DNA from: Oscarella lobularis
Taxonomy: Eukaryota > Porifera > Homoscleromorpha > Homosclerophorida > Oscarellidae
DNA length: 64,000 nucleotides
Reading direction: 5' to 3'
NCBI RefSeq assembly: GCF_947507565.1
Contig: NC_089176.1
Coordinates: forward strand, 3,534,001-3,598,000
Positions within the stretch are counted from its first letter, which is position 1; each line of letters begins with the position of its first letter. The notes under the pieces were generated by a model. That model was not told the DNA's origin. It did no database searches and saw nothing but the letters and a program-made list of their open reading frames with translations. The translations under genes were made by a program, and so were the position numbers. Shown piece after piece: positions 47,694 to 57,382 of this stretch.

Positions 47694-50600
47694 ATGAACG
47701 AGAACGTCAAATCAGACACGATCATCGCCAACGAAATGGCGATGAAAACGCTGAACGGTAAAGAAAACAAACCAATCGAGCCAAAAAGGACCAACGCCTT
47801 TGTTTTCCTTCCCAAATAGGCACGGACACGATCGTCGCCGTCGACGCAAACAGCGACGCGAGCGAAAACGACGACGATCGTCATCGCGCGGAGGCCGTCG
47901 CGTCGCAGATGAGCACGCGTTCCGTACTCGACATGCTGCCGAGTCGTCGTCGAAAATCGGTGCAACGAACCGTGTCGCGTCGACGACGACAGCGACAACG
48001 ACGCAATCCCGTCGAGCGACGGATGTCGAAGTAAGGGGTCTAACGCGAGTTTTTTTTCTGAGTGTGAGAGTCGCTAGGAAACGATCGCGAGAGCGTATGA
48101 ATGTGGAGGAAATCGACGGTCCAGTTCGAGACGACTATGATGACGATTACTATGACGACGACAATGTTGATCCGTTTGAAAATCCGTTTCAACGCGAGGC
48201 GACGTTGAGACGATCGTCGATCAAAATGAGCCAGAAACTAAATACGATGTAAGGGGAAGGGGATCTATTGTCATGGTATCTCTAAATTTCTTCCGCTGAG
48301 AGGGGTACACTAAGCGGTTGTCATGGTTATCCACACCATCAGAGATATGAGAAACGATTTCTTGTAGGCGGACCCTAAAAAAGGAGGAAGAGGAGATGAA
48401 GCTGTTATATCAGCGAAGCTGCTGGAAGGCTTTCAAGTACAGAGTAGCTGTGGTGAGTAATTGCATGGGAACAGAATTGGCATTCGAAAATATATTTATT
48501 AGGGCTGGAAGCACTTCAAGGACAAAATGAGAGAAATCCAGTACATCTTCAATTTGTGGTGGAAACACCTAAAACAAGTCGAAAGTGAGAACGATAAATA
48601 ATTATTAGTCAATAATTAATTGAATTTGCAGGCTACTTTGGCACCGGCGTCGTTTCCTATTTCATTTTCTTACGCTGGGTCTTTCTTGTCAACGTTCTGC
48701 TCGCCTCGCTCTGGTTCTTCTTCGTCTTTATACCGCAAGTCGTCATCAGCGATTCGGTCACGAACGTCAATGTCAGCACGTTGATTGAGCGTAGCGTCGT
48801 TCTCGAGTGCATGGAAAACGTCACGAATATCGATACGTCGACGGAATGTCCGAATTGCACGACAAACGTTCTTCTAATCGAGCATTTTATCAATAAAGCA
48901 AATAGTGCGACGGTCGAAACGATTATGTGGTATGACTACATCCTCAATTTTTTCACTGGCACGGTGAGATGAATTTTTCGAGGGAATATAGATTTTTGAG
49001 ATCCGTTTGTTTTTCTGCTCAGGGCTGGATGGAACGCACGTCTCTTTTTATAGGGCACTACAGTAGCCAAGAACTCAACATCGACTCCAGTTCTTCCTAC
49101 AATCTTCCCCTAGCCTATATCATCATTGGAGGACTCTTCTTTTTCTTGAGTCTCATCTTTCTCGTTCATCGGTAGGTTGGTGTATTTTTTGACGTCATCG
49201 CGTGCGTTTTCAATTCGCCGGCGATGTTTTTCATTGTAGGATGGCTTCAGCCTATAGACAGAATTTCGTCGAAGGCATATCGACGGGAAAAAAGAATCCG
49301 TTTTTCAATCTAGTTTTCACCGCGTGGGATTTCGCCATTACGAATCTGAGCACGGCCAAGCAGCGTCACTTGAGCATCAAACGCGAACTCGAAGAGGCGA
49401 TCAACACGGATCGGGCCGAAAGAGTTCGTTTCACGTTCAAAGAAAAGGCTCAAATATGGATCGTTCGTCTCTTGATCAACCTGGTTGTCATAATATTGCT
49501 CGCCGCCGCCGGAGCGGCTATCTACTACGCCGCTCAGGTATCCATTGACGAAGCCGTCGCTCAGGTAACGCGGAAGAATCCTTATTAGACCCTTTACACG
49601 TTTGATCTTTATAGGTCGGGCAGCAGTCGTTTGATTTTTTGAGTTTCCTTCGTCAGCTTGCCGCCTCGCTGACAATATCCGTTTTCAACGTCGTCTACCC
49701 GTTTATATTCGAACTGCTTGTTCGTCAGGAGCGCTATAAGTCGCCCGCGTTTGAATTCCGAATGACGATAGTGAGGTCAGAGAGAAAATCAATAATTTAT
49801 ATATAATTGTTCAACGTATTTTTCTGTAGGAGCGTTGCTCTGCGAGTTTCCGGCTTGGTCGTTCTCATGGCAACCTTACTGAAGCAAGTCCAGTGTTCGC
49901 AGTCCATTTCAATCTGCGGAACGGTCATCAGTGTAATTGGCCGAGGCGTGGGCACCTCAGAGGATGCTGAGAGGGTGGAAGCGTTCGTTGAGCAGCAGGC
50001 CAGCTGTAAACTGGTATGCAAAGTCATTGCACTGTATGCCTTAGTGTTATTCTAAACGGTGCTTTAGTGCTGGGAGACGTATGTAGGGCAAGAAGTGTAT
50101 CGACTTCTTCTGGTAGATTTCTTAGTCGACGTCCTAGCGACCTTGCTTCACGAGAGTCTTAGACAGTAAGGGAATCTCTTATTTTTTCACGTATTTTATT
50201 GGTTTTGTTGCCTGTAGTGCGGCCGTCGCTTATATTCGTTTCGTGAGAGAAACCTTTGGCAAAGCCGAGTTCACGATAGCTAAGAGTGTCCTGAATTTGG
50301 TCTACTCACAGGCGTTGATATGGTTATACTGCGAAAAGTATTAAATAATTCGTTTTCTGATAGCCTGTTGTTGTTGTAGGATTGGTGCATTTTACGCTCC
50401 TCTTCTTCCACTCGCTGGAACTCTGATGTTCTTCGTCGTTTTCTACGTGAAAAAGGTACGACGAATCGTGCAAAAGACGCTGACTATTTATTTTTTATTT
50501 GCACACGTAGTATAGCCTTATGTGGAATTGCCAGCCTTCTCGACGCGCCTACCGAGCCACGAAAACGAGCACCTTCTTTCTCTTTCTTCTTCTCGTGACC

Positions 50601-51262
50601 CTTTTTGTATGTCTCATACCAATTGGCTACAGCATGGTGGAGTGAGTATCATAGAGATTTAAAAAAATCCACTTGAAATCGCTATTTTATTTGAAGGATT
50701 CAACCGTCTGCTGTATGTGGTCCGTTTTCTGGTCGAACTCGAATTTACAACGTCATAACCGAGGAGATTAATAAGGCGCCCGAGTGGCTGCAAGTGGTTT
50801 TGGATTATATTGGTTCAGCGGCGTTTGTCATACCCTTCATCATCATTCTGTGGTGAGTGCATAGAGGAGAAATACGAACTCGATTAATTTTATCTCATAT
50901 GCTTTAGCATCGTTGTCTATTACTTCATCTCGCTGTCTCGCGCCTACAAGAAGAGTATAAATATTCTGGAGCATCAATTGCAAATCGTACGGTTTTATTA
51001 ATTAAACAGAATGCGTACTCTTTTTAATTTGGAATTGTTATGACTGCAGGAAGGACGGGATAAGCAGTTCCTGATCAAGGCCGTTTCCCAACAGAGCATG
51101 GGTGAAATGCAAGTGATCTCCTTTCATTCGAAACGAGTTTCCGAAGCACGCTTGTCCGTTCCCAATGCTCACGGCAGCAGTCAGTCGTCTCCAGCGGCGC
51201 ATAGGAAGAGGTTGTCGAATACTACTAGTATTAATGTCCAACCAGTGACGGAGTTTGATTAG
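47694..51262 (+). CDS. TMC family channel-like protein, copy 2
   Basis: Tandem paralog of the preceding TMC gene; about 15 exons encode roughly 880-900 residues. The N-terminus is charged and cytoplasmic (Arg-rich RRRRQRQRR, then an acidic DDYDDDYYDDDN stretch). Next come the first helix GVVSYFIFLRWVFLVNVLLA and an extracellular loop with several NVS/NVT sites. Then come IPLAYIIIGGLFFF-type and RQNFVEGISTGKKNPFFNLV blocks, IVRLLINLVVIILLAAAGAA and RQLAASLTISVFNVVYPFIF. The TMC signature is CWETYVGQEVYRLLLVDFLV, followed by NLVYSQALIWIGAFYAPLLP and KTSTFFLFLLLVTLFVCLIP. The C-terminal cytoplasmic tail is longer than in copy 1 and ends NVQPVTEFD. Confidence 0.88.
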
Positions 51263-51392
51263 TGTTAGAGCAGTTTTATGGCTAGAGACCGTTTTTTTTC
51301 CCCGGAGTGACTTTTAGCTGATAGTTATTCTTGTTTGTCAGAGTCAGTTAATAGAATATATTTATTATTTATCTATACTCAAAAGAAACTCA

Positions 51393-51398
51393 AATAAA
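51393..51398 (+). terminator. Polyadenylation signal for TMC copy 2
   Basis: AATAAA lies about 130 bp after the stop codon at 51262, a normal 3' UTR distance. Confidence 0.5.
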
Positions 51399-51399
51399 C

Positions 51400-51680
51400 C
51401 CGGAAATAACCCGGAAGTAGCACAAAAACAAAAACAAGCGTCCTCCCGGCGTCTTTCAATGAGAGGGCCCTTCACCCAGACCCTCTTTCGGGGAGACAGT
51501 GACCCATCTGTCCCGGGGGTGCCTTTATATACCAAGGCACAGGTGGACCGCTATTTTACCCACCGCGTCTTGCCCAAGTGGGGTGGCAGTTTATCACTCA
51601 TGCCACTGGAGTAGGGGATTGAATCCCCTGCGTTTGCGCCGCGTTTAACCTCTCTGGCTCGAGTTGGGCCGGTTTTATTT
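51400..51680 (-). mobile_element. tRNA-derived SINE-like element
   Basis: Read on the minus strand, an A-box-like CCAGAGAGGTTAAACGCG (about 51658-51641) is followed by a B-box-like GGGGATTCAATCCCC (about 51623-51609). A roughly 200-bp GC-rich body then ends in a simple T/G-rich tail at about 51440-51420. This is the head-body-tail plan of a tRNA-derived SINE with an internal Pol III promoter. The anticodon arm is too short for a working tRNA. I did not find clear target-site duplications. Confidence 0.4.
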
Positions 51681-52034
51681 AGTCACCTCGGGGCCCGGAG
51701 GTGAATGTCGACATCGGAAAGCTCTTCATCTGCCTCGTCGGATTGTCCACCACAAAAAGAGAAGCTTTTTAGCCATGGCAAAGTCACGCGAGACTCACCA
51801 GATCGCTGGCCTTACCGTTACCAGTAACCGGTTTACAGAGCACTTGTCGAAGTCGGCTGCATCACGTGATCCGCTGTCTATATCACGTGGTGAATAATTA
51901 CACTTACTTGAAATTCAAAATCAGAGTTGCGCTCAAGCAATGGCCCTCAGCAGAAAAGACGCAGAAGCAAACGACGCTACAAAAAAGAGCAACAGTTAAA
52001 AAAAACTTGAGGTCAACATAAATGCCCACGAGAG

Positions 52035-54629
52035 TTAGAGCGACAGCGTATCTTTAATCCACTGAACGAATTGATCGTCGTCGGGCCATTTAGCAGCAGT
52101 CGTACCGTGATCGTGTCCCATAGACTGCCACTTCGCGAGAGGCATTCCGCACTCACTAATATTCGCATTCGGAGAAAAGATTTTGTTATCGTGAACGACG
52201 GGCATCGCATCGCCGCTGCACGCTCCCGATCCGTACGCGCCGTCGCCATTCAAGACGACCGTATTATTATAGAAATAGTCCTCGTGCCCGGGAAGCTGCG
52301 CGCAGATACCAAAGCCTCGTCCAACGTAAGCGTAGATGTTATCGTGATGATGATTGTCGTGACCTCCGAAGTCGTTTTTCATCCCGTTACCGCTATAGGC
52401 AAAGAAGTTCTTATACGTCTCATAATAGCACGAACCATCGTCGTTGTCGATCGCCTCCTGGCTATCGTAGTTCGCAATGACGAAATTACGCGTTATGGTG
52501 TCGTACGCCTTGACGACGGATGTCGACCCGTTGTTCACTTTCGTCACGTAAACCTGACGATCCCAGCTATTAAACGGACCGTGATCGCCCGACTCTCGAC
52601 ACGTGTTGAAGAGCAGATTCATCGTCAGATTCGAACCGCCGCCGAAGCCGTCGTTGAAATTGATTCCGGCGCGCGGCCCGTTGAAAAAGATGTTACCGGC
52701 GAGAAGATTCTGACACGACTTGGCCTGAAAATAAAACGAAGACTGCTTCTCCCATATGCCCAACTCGCGAACGAAGTTATTGAGAATTTGCGAGAAACGC
52801 GGCTGCGTGCCACCGGTTCCGTCCGGCCCCATGCCGGGCACGGGCGACCCGGTCGTGTATCCCCACGAAGCGATAGCCGAACTGCCGATCCACGCGAATT
52901 CCGAATCCTCGACGGTCGCGTATCGATTGTAGCCGGAGAGCATGATCCCGTTCCCGTCCAAGCGCTCGAACACGCAGCCGAAGAATCCAAAGTGCTCGGC
53001 TCCCTCGACGAAAACGGCGCCCATTCGTTCGAGACCCCAATCGCCGCCGGACGGTATCCCGTGCGGATCCAAGTACGTGTACGCCGCGTCGCGAAAACCG
53101 ACGCCGCGAAACGTCACGTTTCTCACCGGACTCGCCATCGTTCCCGTCGCGTTGACGAGCACTTTGACGCCGACGGCGACGAACTGCGTGTCGCTCGTCG
53201 GCGCGCCGGTCGCATTGTGAAAATAGTACAACATGCGCGTCGTCTCGTCGTAGAAATACTCCATGGGAGCGTCGAGTTCTTCGAAGACGTTCTCGATGAA
53301 GAATTCGGCGCCGACGTTGCTGCCCCACGCGCCCTGAAATCCGCCTTTGCTGAAGGTGAAGTTGCCCGTGGCGGGATCGTAGGGACCGACTTCGAACATC
53401 CAGTTGTCCCAGTGCGCCGGTCGCCACACGTTGACGACCGCCGTCGAAACGTTCTTATAAGGAGAATTTGGAAGAATCGATCGATTGGCGATCATACCGG
53501 ACGGATTCTCGTACGGTCGCAAGCGACCGTTTTTGTCGCCGCACTCGTAGCCGGCGGGCGGAGTGAAGTGCTCGCACACGCCCCCGATGCCGATGTCGTA
53601 TTTCTGAAACGACCCGGACGTATTTCGAAACGGAGTATCCGGGTTGTATTCGCCGCTCGGATGAACGGGCAACGTTTGAGGATTCCACGAATTCGGCGTC
53701 AACGTCGAACCGAATCCCATCTCGGGATTCGCATTCGGATAGCGCGCGCGTATCGCTCGCGCGCCATTCACGCGCAATCCGGGAATCGAAGAAATTCCGC
53801 TTGTCGACATGTCAGCGACGTAGATATTAGGTCCTCGGCTACTGTATCCGCTCACGTGACCGGCTTCCGACGTGGGCGCGTAAACGCCGTCGAATCGAAA
53901 GTAGCACTGATGCGTCCACGATCCCTCGTTCTTGTCGTGCCACGTCCAGACGTTGCACGTTTCGTTCGCTTGGCACATCGTCTCGCACGCTTGCCACGTG
54001 TCGTACGTTCCATTGAGAGCGATTTTGCCGGGTACGGGACCCTGGCCGTAGATCGCGTTCTCGTTCTGCGCGACGATCCACGACGTCGACTTCGCGCTCA
54101 CGTTATAGGGTTTCCACGTGGGCGCGATCGGCTGGCCGCCGCTAATCCACACCTCTTCGCCGTTGTAATTCTGCACCGTGAGATCGTTGTCCTGCGTCGT
54201 CAAGGAGATGGTGTCGGTTAGGTAGAACGTGCCCGCGCGCAGCATTATGGTCGTTGCGCCCGTCGCCGCTCTTCCCGCGGCGATTGCCTTCGCGATCGAC
54301 TTGAATGGCTTGTCCATCGTTCCCGGATTGGCGTCGTTTCCTTTCGTCGAGTCGACGTAGTAAACGTTGCCCGATTGGGGCGTGGGGAAGGCGAAAAAGC
54401 GCGACGAGCGATAGGGGAGGTCGGGCACGGTGACGTTGCAGTTTTGCGCTTCGGGAGAGCCGTTGAGAGCGTCGGCGATCGCCTGATACTGATCGCGCGT
54501 CCGATGAGGCTGGATTTGACGCGCAAACGTCATCGCCAGTTCGCGCATTTTGCAATCGAACGTCGTCTTGTCGGCACTCGCGCTGATTGCGCTCGCGAGC
54601 AGCAAGAGCAGAACCGTTAGGAGAGCCAT
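52035..54629 (-). CDS. Secreted right-handed beta-helix protein with PAN/apple-like insert (single exon)
   Basis: 864 residues without introns. The start at 54629 gives a clean signal peptide (MALLTVLLLLLASAIS); a longer in-frame extension to 54773 overlaps the last exon of IQCK and is unlikely. The fold begins with NVYYVDSTKGNDANPGTMDK and PFKSIAKAIAAGRAATGATT, the usual opening of pectin-lyase-like beta-helix proteins, followed by repeated turns (VRNVTFRGVGFRDAAYTYLD, HFGFFGCVFERLDGNGIMLS, ATVEDSEFAWIGSSAI). A Cys-rich insert near residues 205-250 (WQACETMCQANETCNVWTWH) looks like a PAN/apple domain. There are many N-glycosylation sites. A carbohydrate-active or glycan-binding role is plausible but unproven. 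No catalytic triad was identified. Confidence 0.75.
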   Translation of the reverse strand: MALLTVLLLLLASAISASADKTTFDCKMRELAMTFARQIQPHRTRDQYQAIADALNGSPEAQNCNVTVPDLPYRSSRFFAFPTPQSGNVYYVDSTKGNDANPGTMDKPFKSIAKAIAAGRAATGATTIMLRAGTFYLTDTISLTTQDNDLTVQNYNGEEVWISGGQPIAPTWKPYNVSAKSTSWIVAQNENAIYGQGPVPGKIALNGTYDTWQACETMCQANETCNVWTWHDKNEGSWTHQCYFRFDGVYAPTSEAGHVSGYSSRGPNIYVADMSTSGISSIPGLRVNGARAIRARYPNANPEMGFGSTLTPNSWNPQTLPVHPSGEYNPDTPFRNTSGSFQKYDIGIGGVCEHFTPPAGYECGDKNGRLRPYENPSGMIANRSILPNSPYKNVSTAVVNVWRPAHWDNWMFEVGPYDPATGNFTFSKGGFQGAWGSNVGAEFFIENVFEELDAPMEYFYDETTRMLYYFHNATGAPTSDTQFVAVGVKVLVNATGTMASPVRNVTFRGVGFRDAAYTYLDPHGIPSGGDWGLERMGAVFVEGAEHFGFFGCVFERLDGNGIMLSGYNRYATVEDSEFAWIGSSAIASWGYTTGSPVPGMGPDGTGGTQPRFSQILNNFVRELGIWEKQSSFYFQAKSCQNLLAGNIFFNGPRAGINFNDGFGGGSNLTMNLLFNTCRESGDHGPFNSWDRQVYVTKVNNGSTSVVKAYDTITRNFVIANYDSQEAIDNDDGSCYYETYKNFFAYSGNGMKNDFGGHDNHHHDNIYAYVGRGFGICAQLPGHEDYFYNNTVVLNGDGAYGSGACSGDAMPVVHDNKIFSPNANISECGMPLAKWQSMGHDHGTTAAKWPDDDQFVQWIKDTLSL

Positions 54630-54721
54630 ACTCAGAAGGATTGATAGGTCACGTGAATACGTTGATATTGAGATTCTTTTATTACGATCGAAATCTGCCA
54701 TATGTACAGGTGAGAGGTGAT

Positions 54722-55510
54722 TCACATATTTGATTCCTTTGGTGGCGATTTGCTTCTTAAAAATCTTTTCCAATTTCGTTGAATGATGAGTGCAGCTTCC
54801 TGTTCCTAAAAAAATTCATCATTACTAACAAAAAAACAGTGTGCCTCTGCTTGTTTTTACCTGTCTGACACCCTTTGACCACTGCCTAAATTCTTGGATA
54901 TCAGGCTGCATTCGAACCTAAGTAACGCAAATTACAGACCATGAAACAGACAACTACACAACTCACCAAATAACCACGATAGTGCGCTTGTATGACTGTA
55001 GCGGCCTCGTCTTCCGTCCAAGTAGCAGATAGAGGAAGAGGAGGACGAGGCCTTAATTAATTAATTTTTTAAAAGTTCGTCCTAGATATAGTGAGAACTG
55101 ACTTTCGTTTGAGAATCTCTCTAACAAAGGGAATGTCCCAGAGAACGATATCTCCGCGATCAGCAAACCGTGGATTTTTTCTACGTACACAGTCAAAGAT
55201 ATGACGTACTAGTGTCAATGAATAACTGACTGATATAAATATTGAGTCAGAAAGTCTAAGGGATCAAATCTCTTTCTTCTCTAATGACGAGAATAAAGAA
55301 TAAGAATACGTCGTGAATTATGGTATTGCAAAAATGTACTCGCCTCGGTTTTTTTCGCGATTCGAAGCATTTCTTCCATTCCTGGCAAGAGTGTAGGAAA
55401 AATGTGCCGTTCTAAGTAGTCCTTAGGGCGATCTAATGAAAGAGAAGTCTTTTCTTGGCTAACGAGCTCGTAATCGGCTTACTTTTCCTTCTTTGTTCGC
55501 GTCGCTCCAT
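54722..55510 (-). CDS. IQCK: IQ domain-containing protein K
   Basis: Cilium-associated calmodulin-binding protein of unclear mechanism. About seven small exons. A short N-terminus (MERREQRRK) joins RPKDYLERHIFPTLLPGMEE MLRIAKK. Next come RRKRFDPLDFLTQYLYQ, NPRFADRGDIVLWDIPFVRE, then the first IQ motif TEDEAATVIQAHYRGYLV, MQPDIQEFRQWSKGVRQ, and a second IQ motif EQEAALIIQRNWKRFLRSK close to the stop at 54722. The FPxLLPGM, DFLTxYLY, PFVRE and PEIQEFRQW-type blocks match animal IQCK. The N-terminal region is much shorter than the human one; an upstream in-frame Met at 55561 could add 17 residues. It is head-to-head with EME1. Confidence 0.85.
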
Positions 55511-55584
55511 TTGTGAGACTCCGTTGCGAAGCGAGCGCGCGCGTTGGGAAATGGCCCGCATGTGAAACAGAATGCGAGGGAAAA
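55511..55584. promoter_or_regulatory. IQCK/EME1 bidirectional promoter region
   Basis: The divergent starts are 74 bp apart, or 23 bp if IQCK begins at 55561. Promoter elements must overlap the two 5' leaders or first exons. No motif recognised. Confidence 0.4.
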
Positions 55585-57115
55585 ATGGAAGAGAATAGCT
55601 CGGACATCGAAGACATTCCATTGGCTGTTCGTCTTTCTTCCAAACGATCACACCGAAACGTAGAACCGAGCGAAATCTCGGGCGCGAACCCGTCGCGTCG
55701 TCTTCTCGAGGAAGGCGAAGAAATTCTGGTAGATCTAGCACGCTTAGACAATGCTCGAACTAAGCATCAGCTGCAGCAGCCCAAAAAGAAGAGGAGAAAG
55801 AGAAAAGAGAAGGACACCGACGCCGCTTCCGAAGACAAACCACCAGAAAAGTGGAAACAGGTACACTGTCTCTTTTCCACACACGTGGCGTGTTTACGAC
55901 AATAATATCAGGCGGCAACGTTGTTGTACCATCCTGATATCACCGCTCTATCATGTGCTTCGGAATTATTTGAACTTTTGACGAAATCCGGACTCGTGCA
56001 CAAACCTCATTCGCATCCAATACAGAAAAGTATCACTTGGCGTAGTACAGAAACGAAACCGTCTCTGCTAAACGAGGTAGCATTGATTTCTACAGCCGCT
56101 AATATTAGTGACGGAGACTGTTGAGGTGCGTGACAACATGATCGTGATTATAACCTGTTCGGAACTGGAGGCCCTACTCAAATCGGGCAGTTCCTCTCTG
56201 GCAAAATACGCTGAGGACGTAGTGAGTCAATCTGGTGGCGGTGCCGGAACGAAGTGCACGTTTCTTATTGAGGGATCCTCCAAGCATCTTCGGTACTTCA
56301 TTCTTTCCCTTGCCTCGCGTGTCATTCATCTTCTCGCAAGGTCTATCCAAACTCAAGTCAATCGAGACTATAGAAACATTGTCGAAAGTGGGACGGGTGG
56401 CAATTCGAGGAAGCGAAAGCAGATCGTCAGTTCGACGAACCGCTTCAGCGAATCGGACGTCATCCAGGCGAGCATCAATTTCAATTCGCTTGGATACCAG
56501 TGCTGGGTGCTTGACTCGGCTCAGGAGATAGCCGAACTGCTGGTCATGACAACCAAGGCAATTTTCGACAAGCACGCTTCCTCACGGTAAAAGATTTTGC
56601 GTTGATTTTTACGTTGATTCTAAATCTCCAGTGTTTAGGTGTGGTTTTGTGGAATTTGTTTCAAATAAGTTTAGCAGAAAAGTCAGTATATTTATTAATT
56701 GAGTAACTGTACTTACCTGGTTATTTAGAACAAAGACGATTTTCTTAGTTTGTGGAAAAGTCAGCTGTGTCAATTTCCGACTGTTTCTGCCAACTGCGCC
56801 GAAGCAATTGCATCAGAATATCCCAGTCCATATCGTCTGCATCAGGTACTCAATCTAATTTCTAAAATTCGCCCGTCTCTAATTTGTTTCTAAGGCTTAC
56901 CGTTCAGAGGGTTCTCCAAACGGCGCGAGTGAACTGCTTCAAAACGTCATGGTACACCGGGCAAAACGACTTACCAGATATCAAAAACGGACTTTTTTTT
57001 CTAGGTTCGTCGCGGTGCCGGTGTTGCAGAGACGACGAGACGGGTTGGGAAGAAAATTTCGCAGTGGATTCATTGCTCTCTCACGTCAATGGATCCACTT
57101 CAATATATAAATTAA
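55585..57115 (+). CDS. EME1: Structure-specific endonuclease subunit EME1
   Basis: Non-catalytic partner of MUS81, which cuts branched DNA such as stalled forks and recombination intermediates. The first exon is acidic and Lys-rich (MEENSSDIEDIPLAVRLSSK ... KKKRRKRKEK). Then SHPIQKSITWRSTETKP matches the SITWR block before the nuclease-like fold. Later blocks are TKCTFLIEG, RFSESDVIQASINFNSLGYQ, CQFPTVSANCAEAIASEYPS, and the terminal VRRGAGVAETTRRVGKKISQ, which follows the VRRGEGVTSTSRRIG end of human EME1. The C-terminal HhH2 region is complete and ends at 57115. EME2 is less likely but cannot be excluded without alignment. Confidence 0.85.
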
Positions 57116-57382
57116 TCTAAACAAAATCAGAATATTTACCTTGTTCTACAGTTCGAATGCGAGTAATTAACCCAATTCCGACGAACATTCAAAGCACTGA
57201 ATCCCACACTACATGTCGAGCACAAAACGAAAACAAAAAGTTCAACCACAGCAAAACAGGCAAGCAGCTGCAGAAAGTCCTTTTTTTTCAAATCACCAAA
57301 CAAGAAAAAAATGCATAACAACAAAACCAACAAAACGAACACAGAAAAATCGTACCTTGACGTCTTTCTGAAACCAACGCAC
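57116..57382. other. Convergent spacer between EME1 and myosin II
   Basis: 3' UTRs of two convergent genes; AT-rich, no gene seen. Confidence 0.5.

Larger units (their letters stand above)
51263..52034. other. Non-coding interval holding TMC2 3' UTR and a SINE-like element
   Basis: Apart from the polyadenylation signal and the SINE-like element, I see no gene. The downstream boundary is the stop of the convergent beta-helix gene. Confidence 0.5.

Noticed and set aside
51600-51670. Functional tRNA gene
   Set aside because: A- and B-box-like motifs are present but the spacing leaves no complete anticodon arm or acceptor stem.
52071-54221. 716-codon open frame on the plus strand
   Set aside because: It is exactly antisense to the beta-helix gene; GC-biased codon use in the real gene leaves the opposite strand open. 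Its translation is Arg/Val/His-rich with no domain.
54630-54773. N-terminal extension of the beta-helix protein to an ATG at 54773
   Set aside because: It overlaps the last exon of IQCK in another frame and would place 48 residues before a perfect signal peptide.
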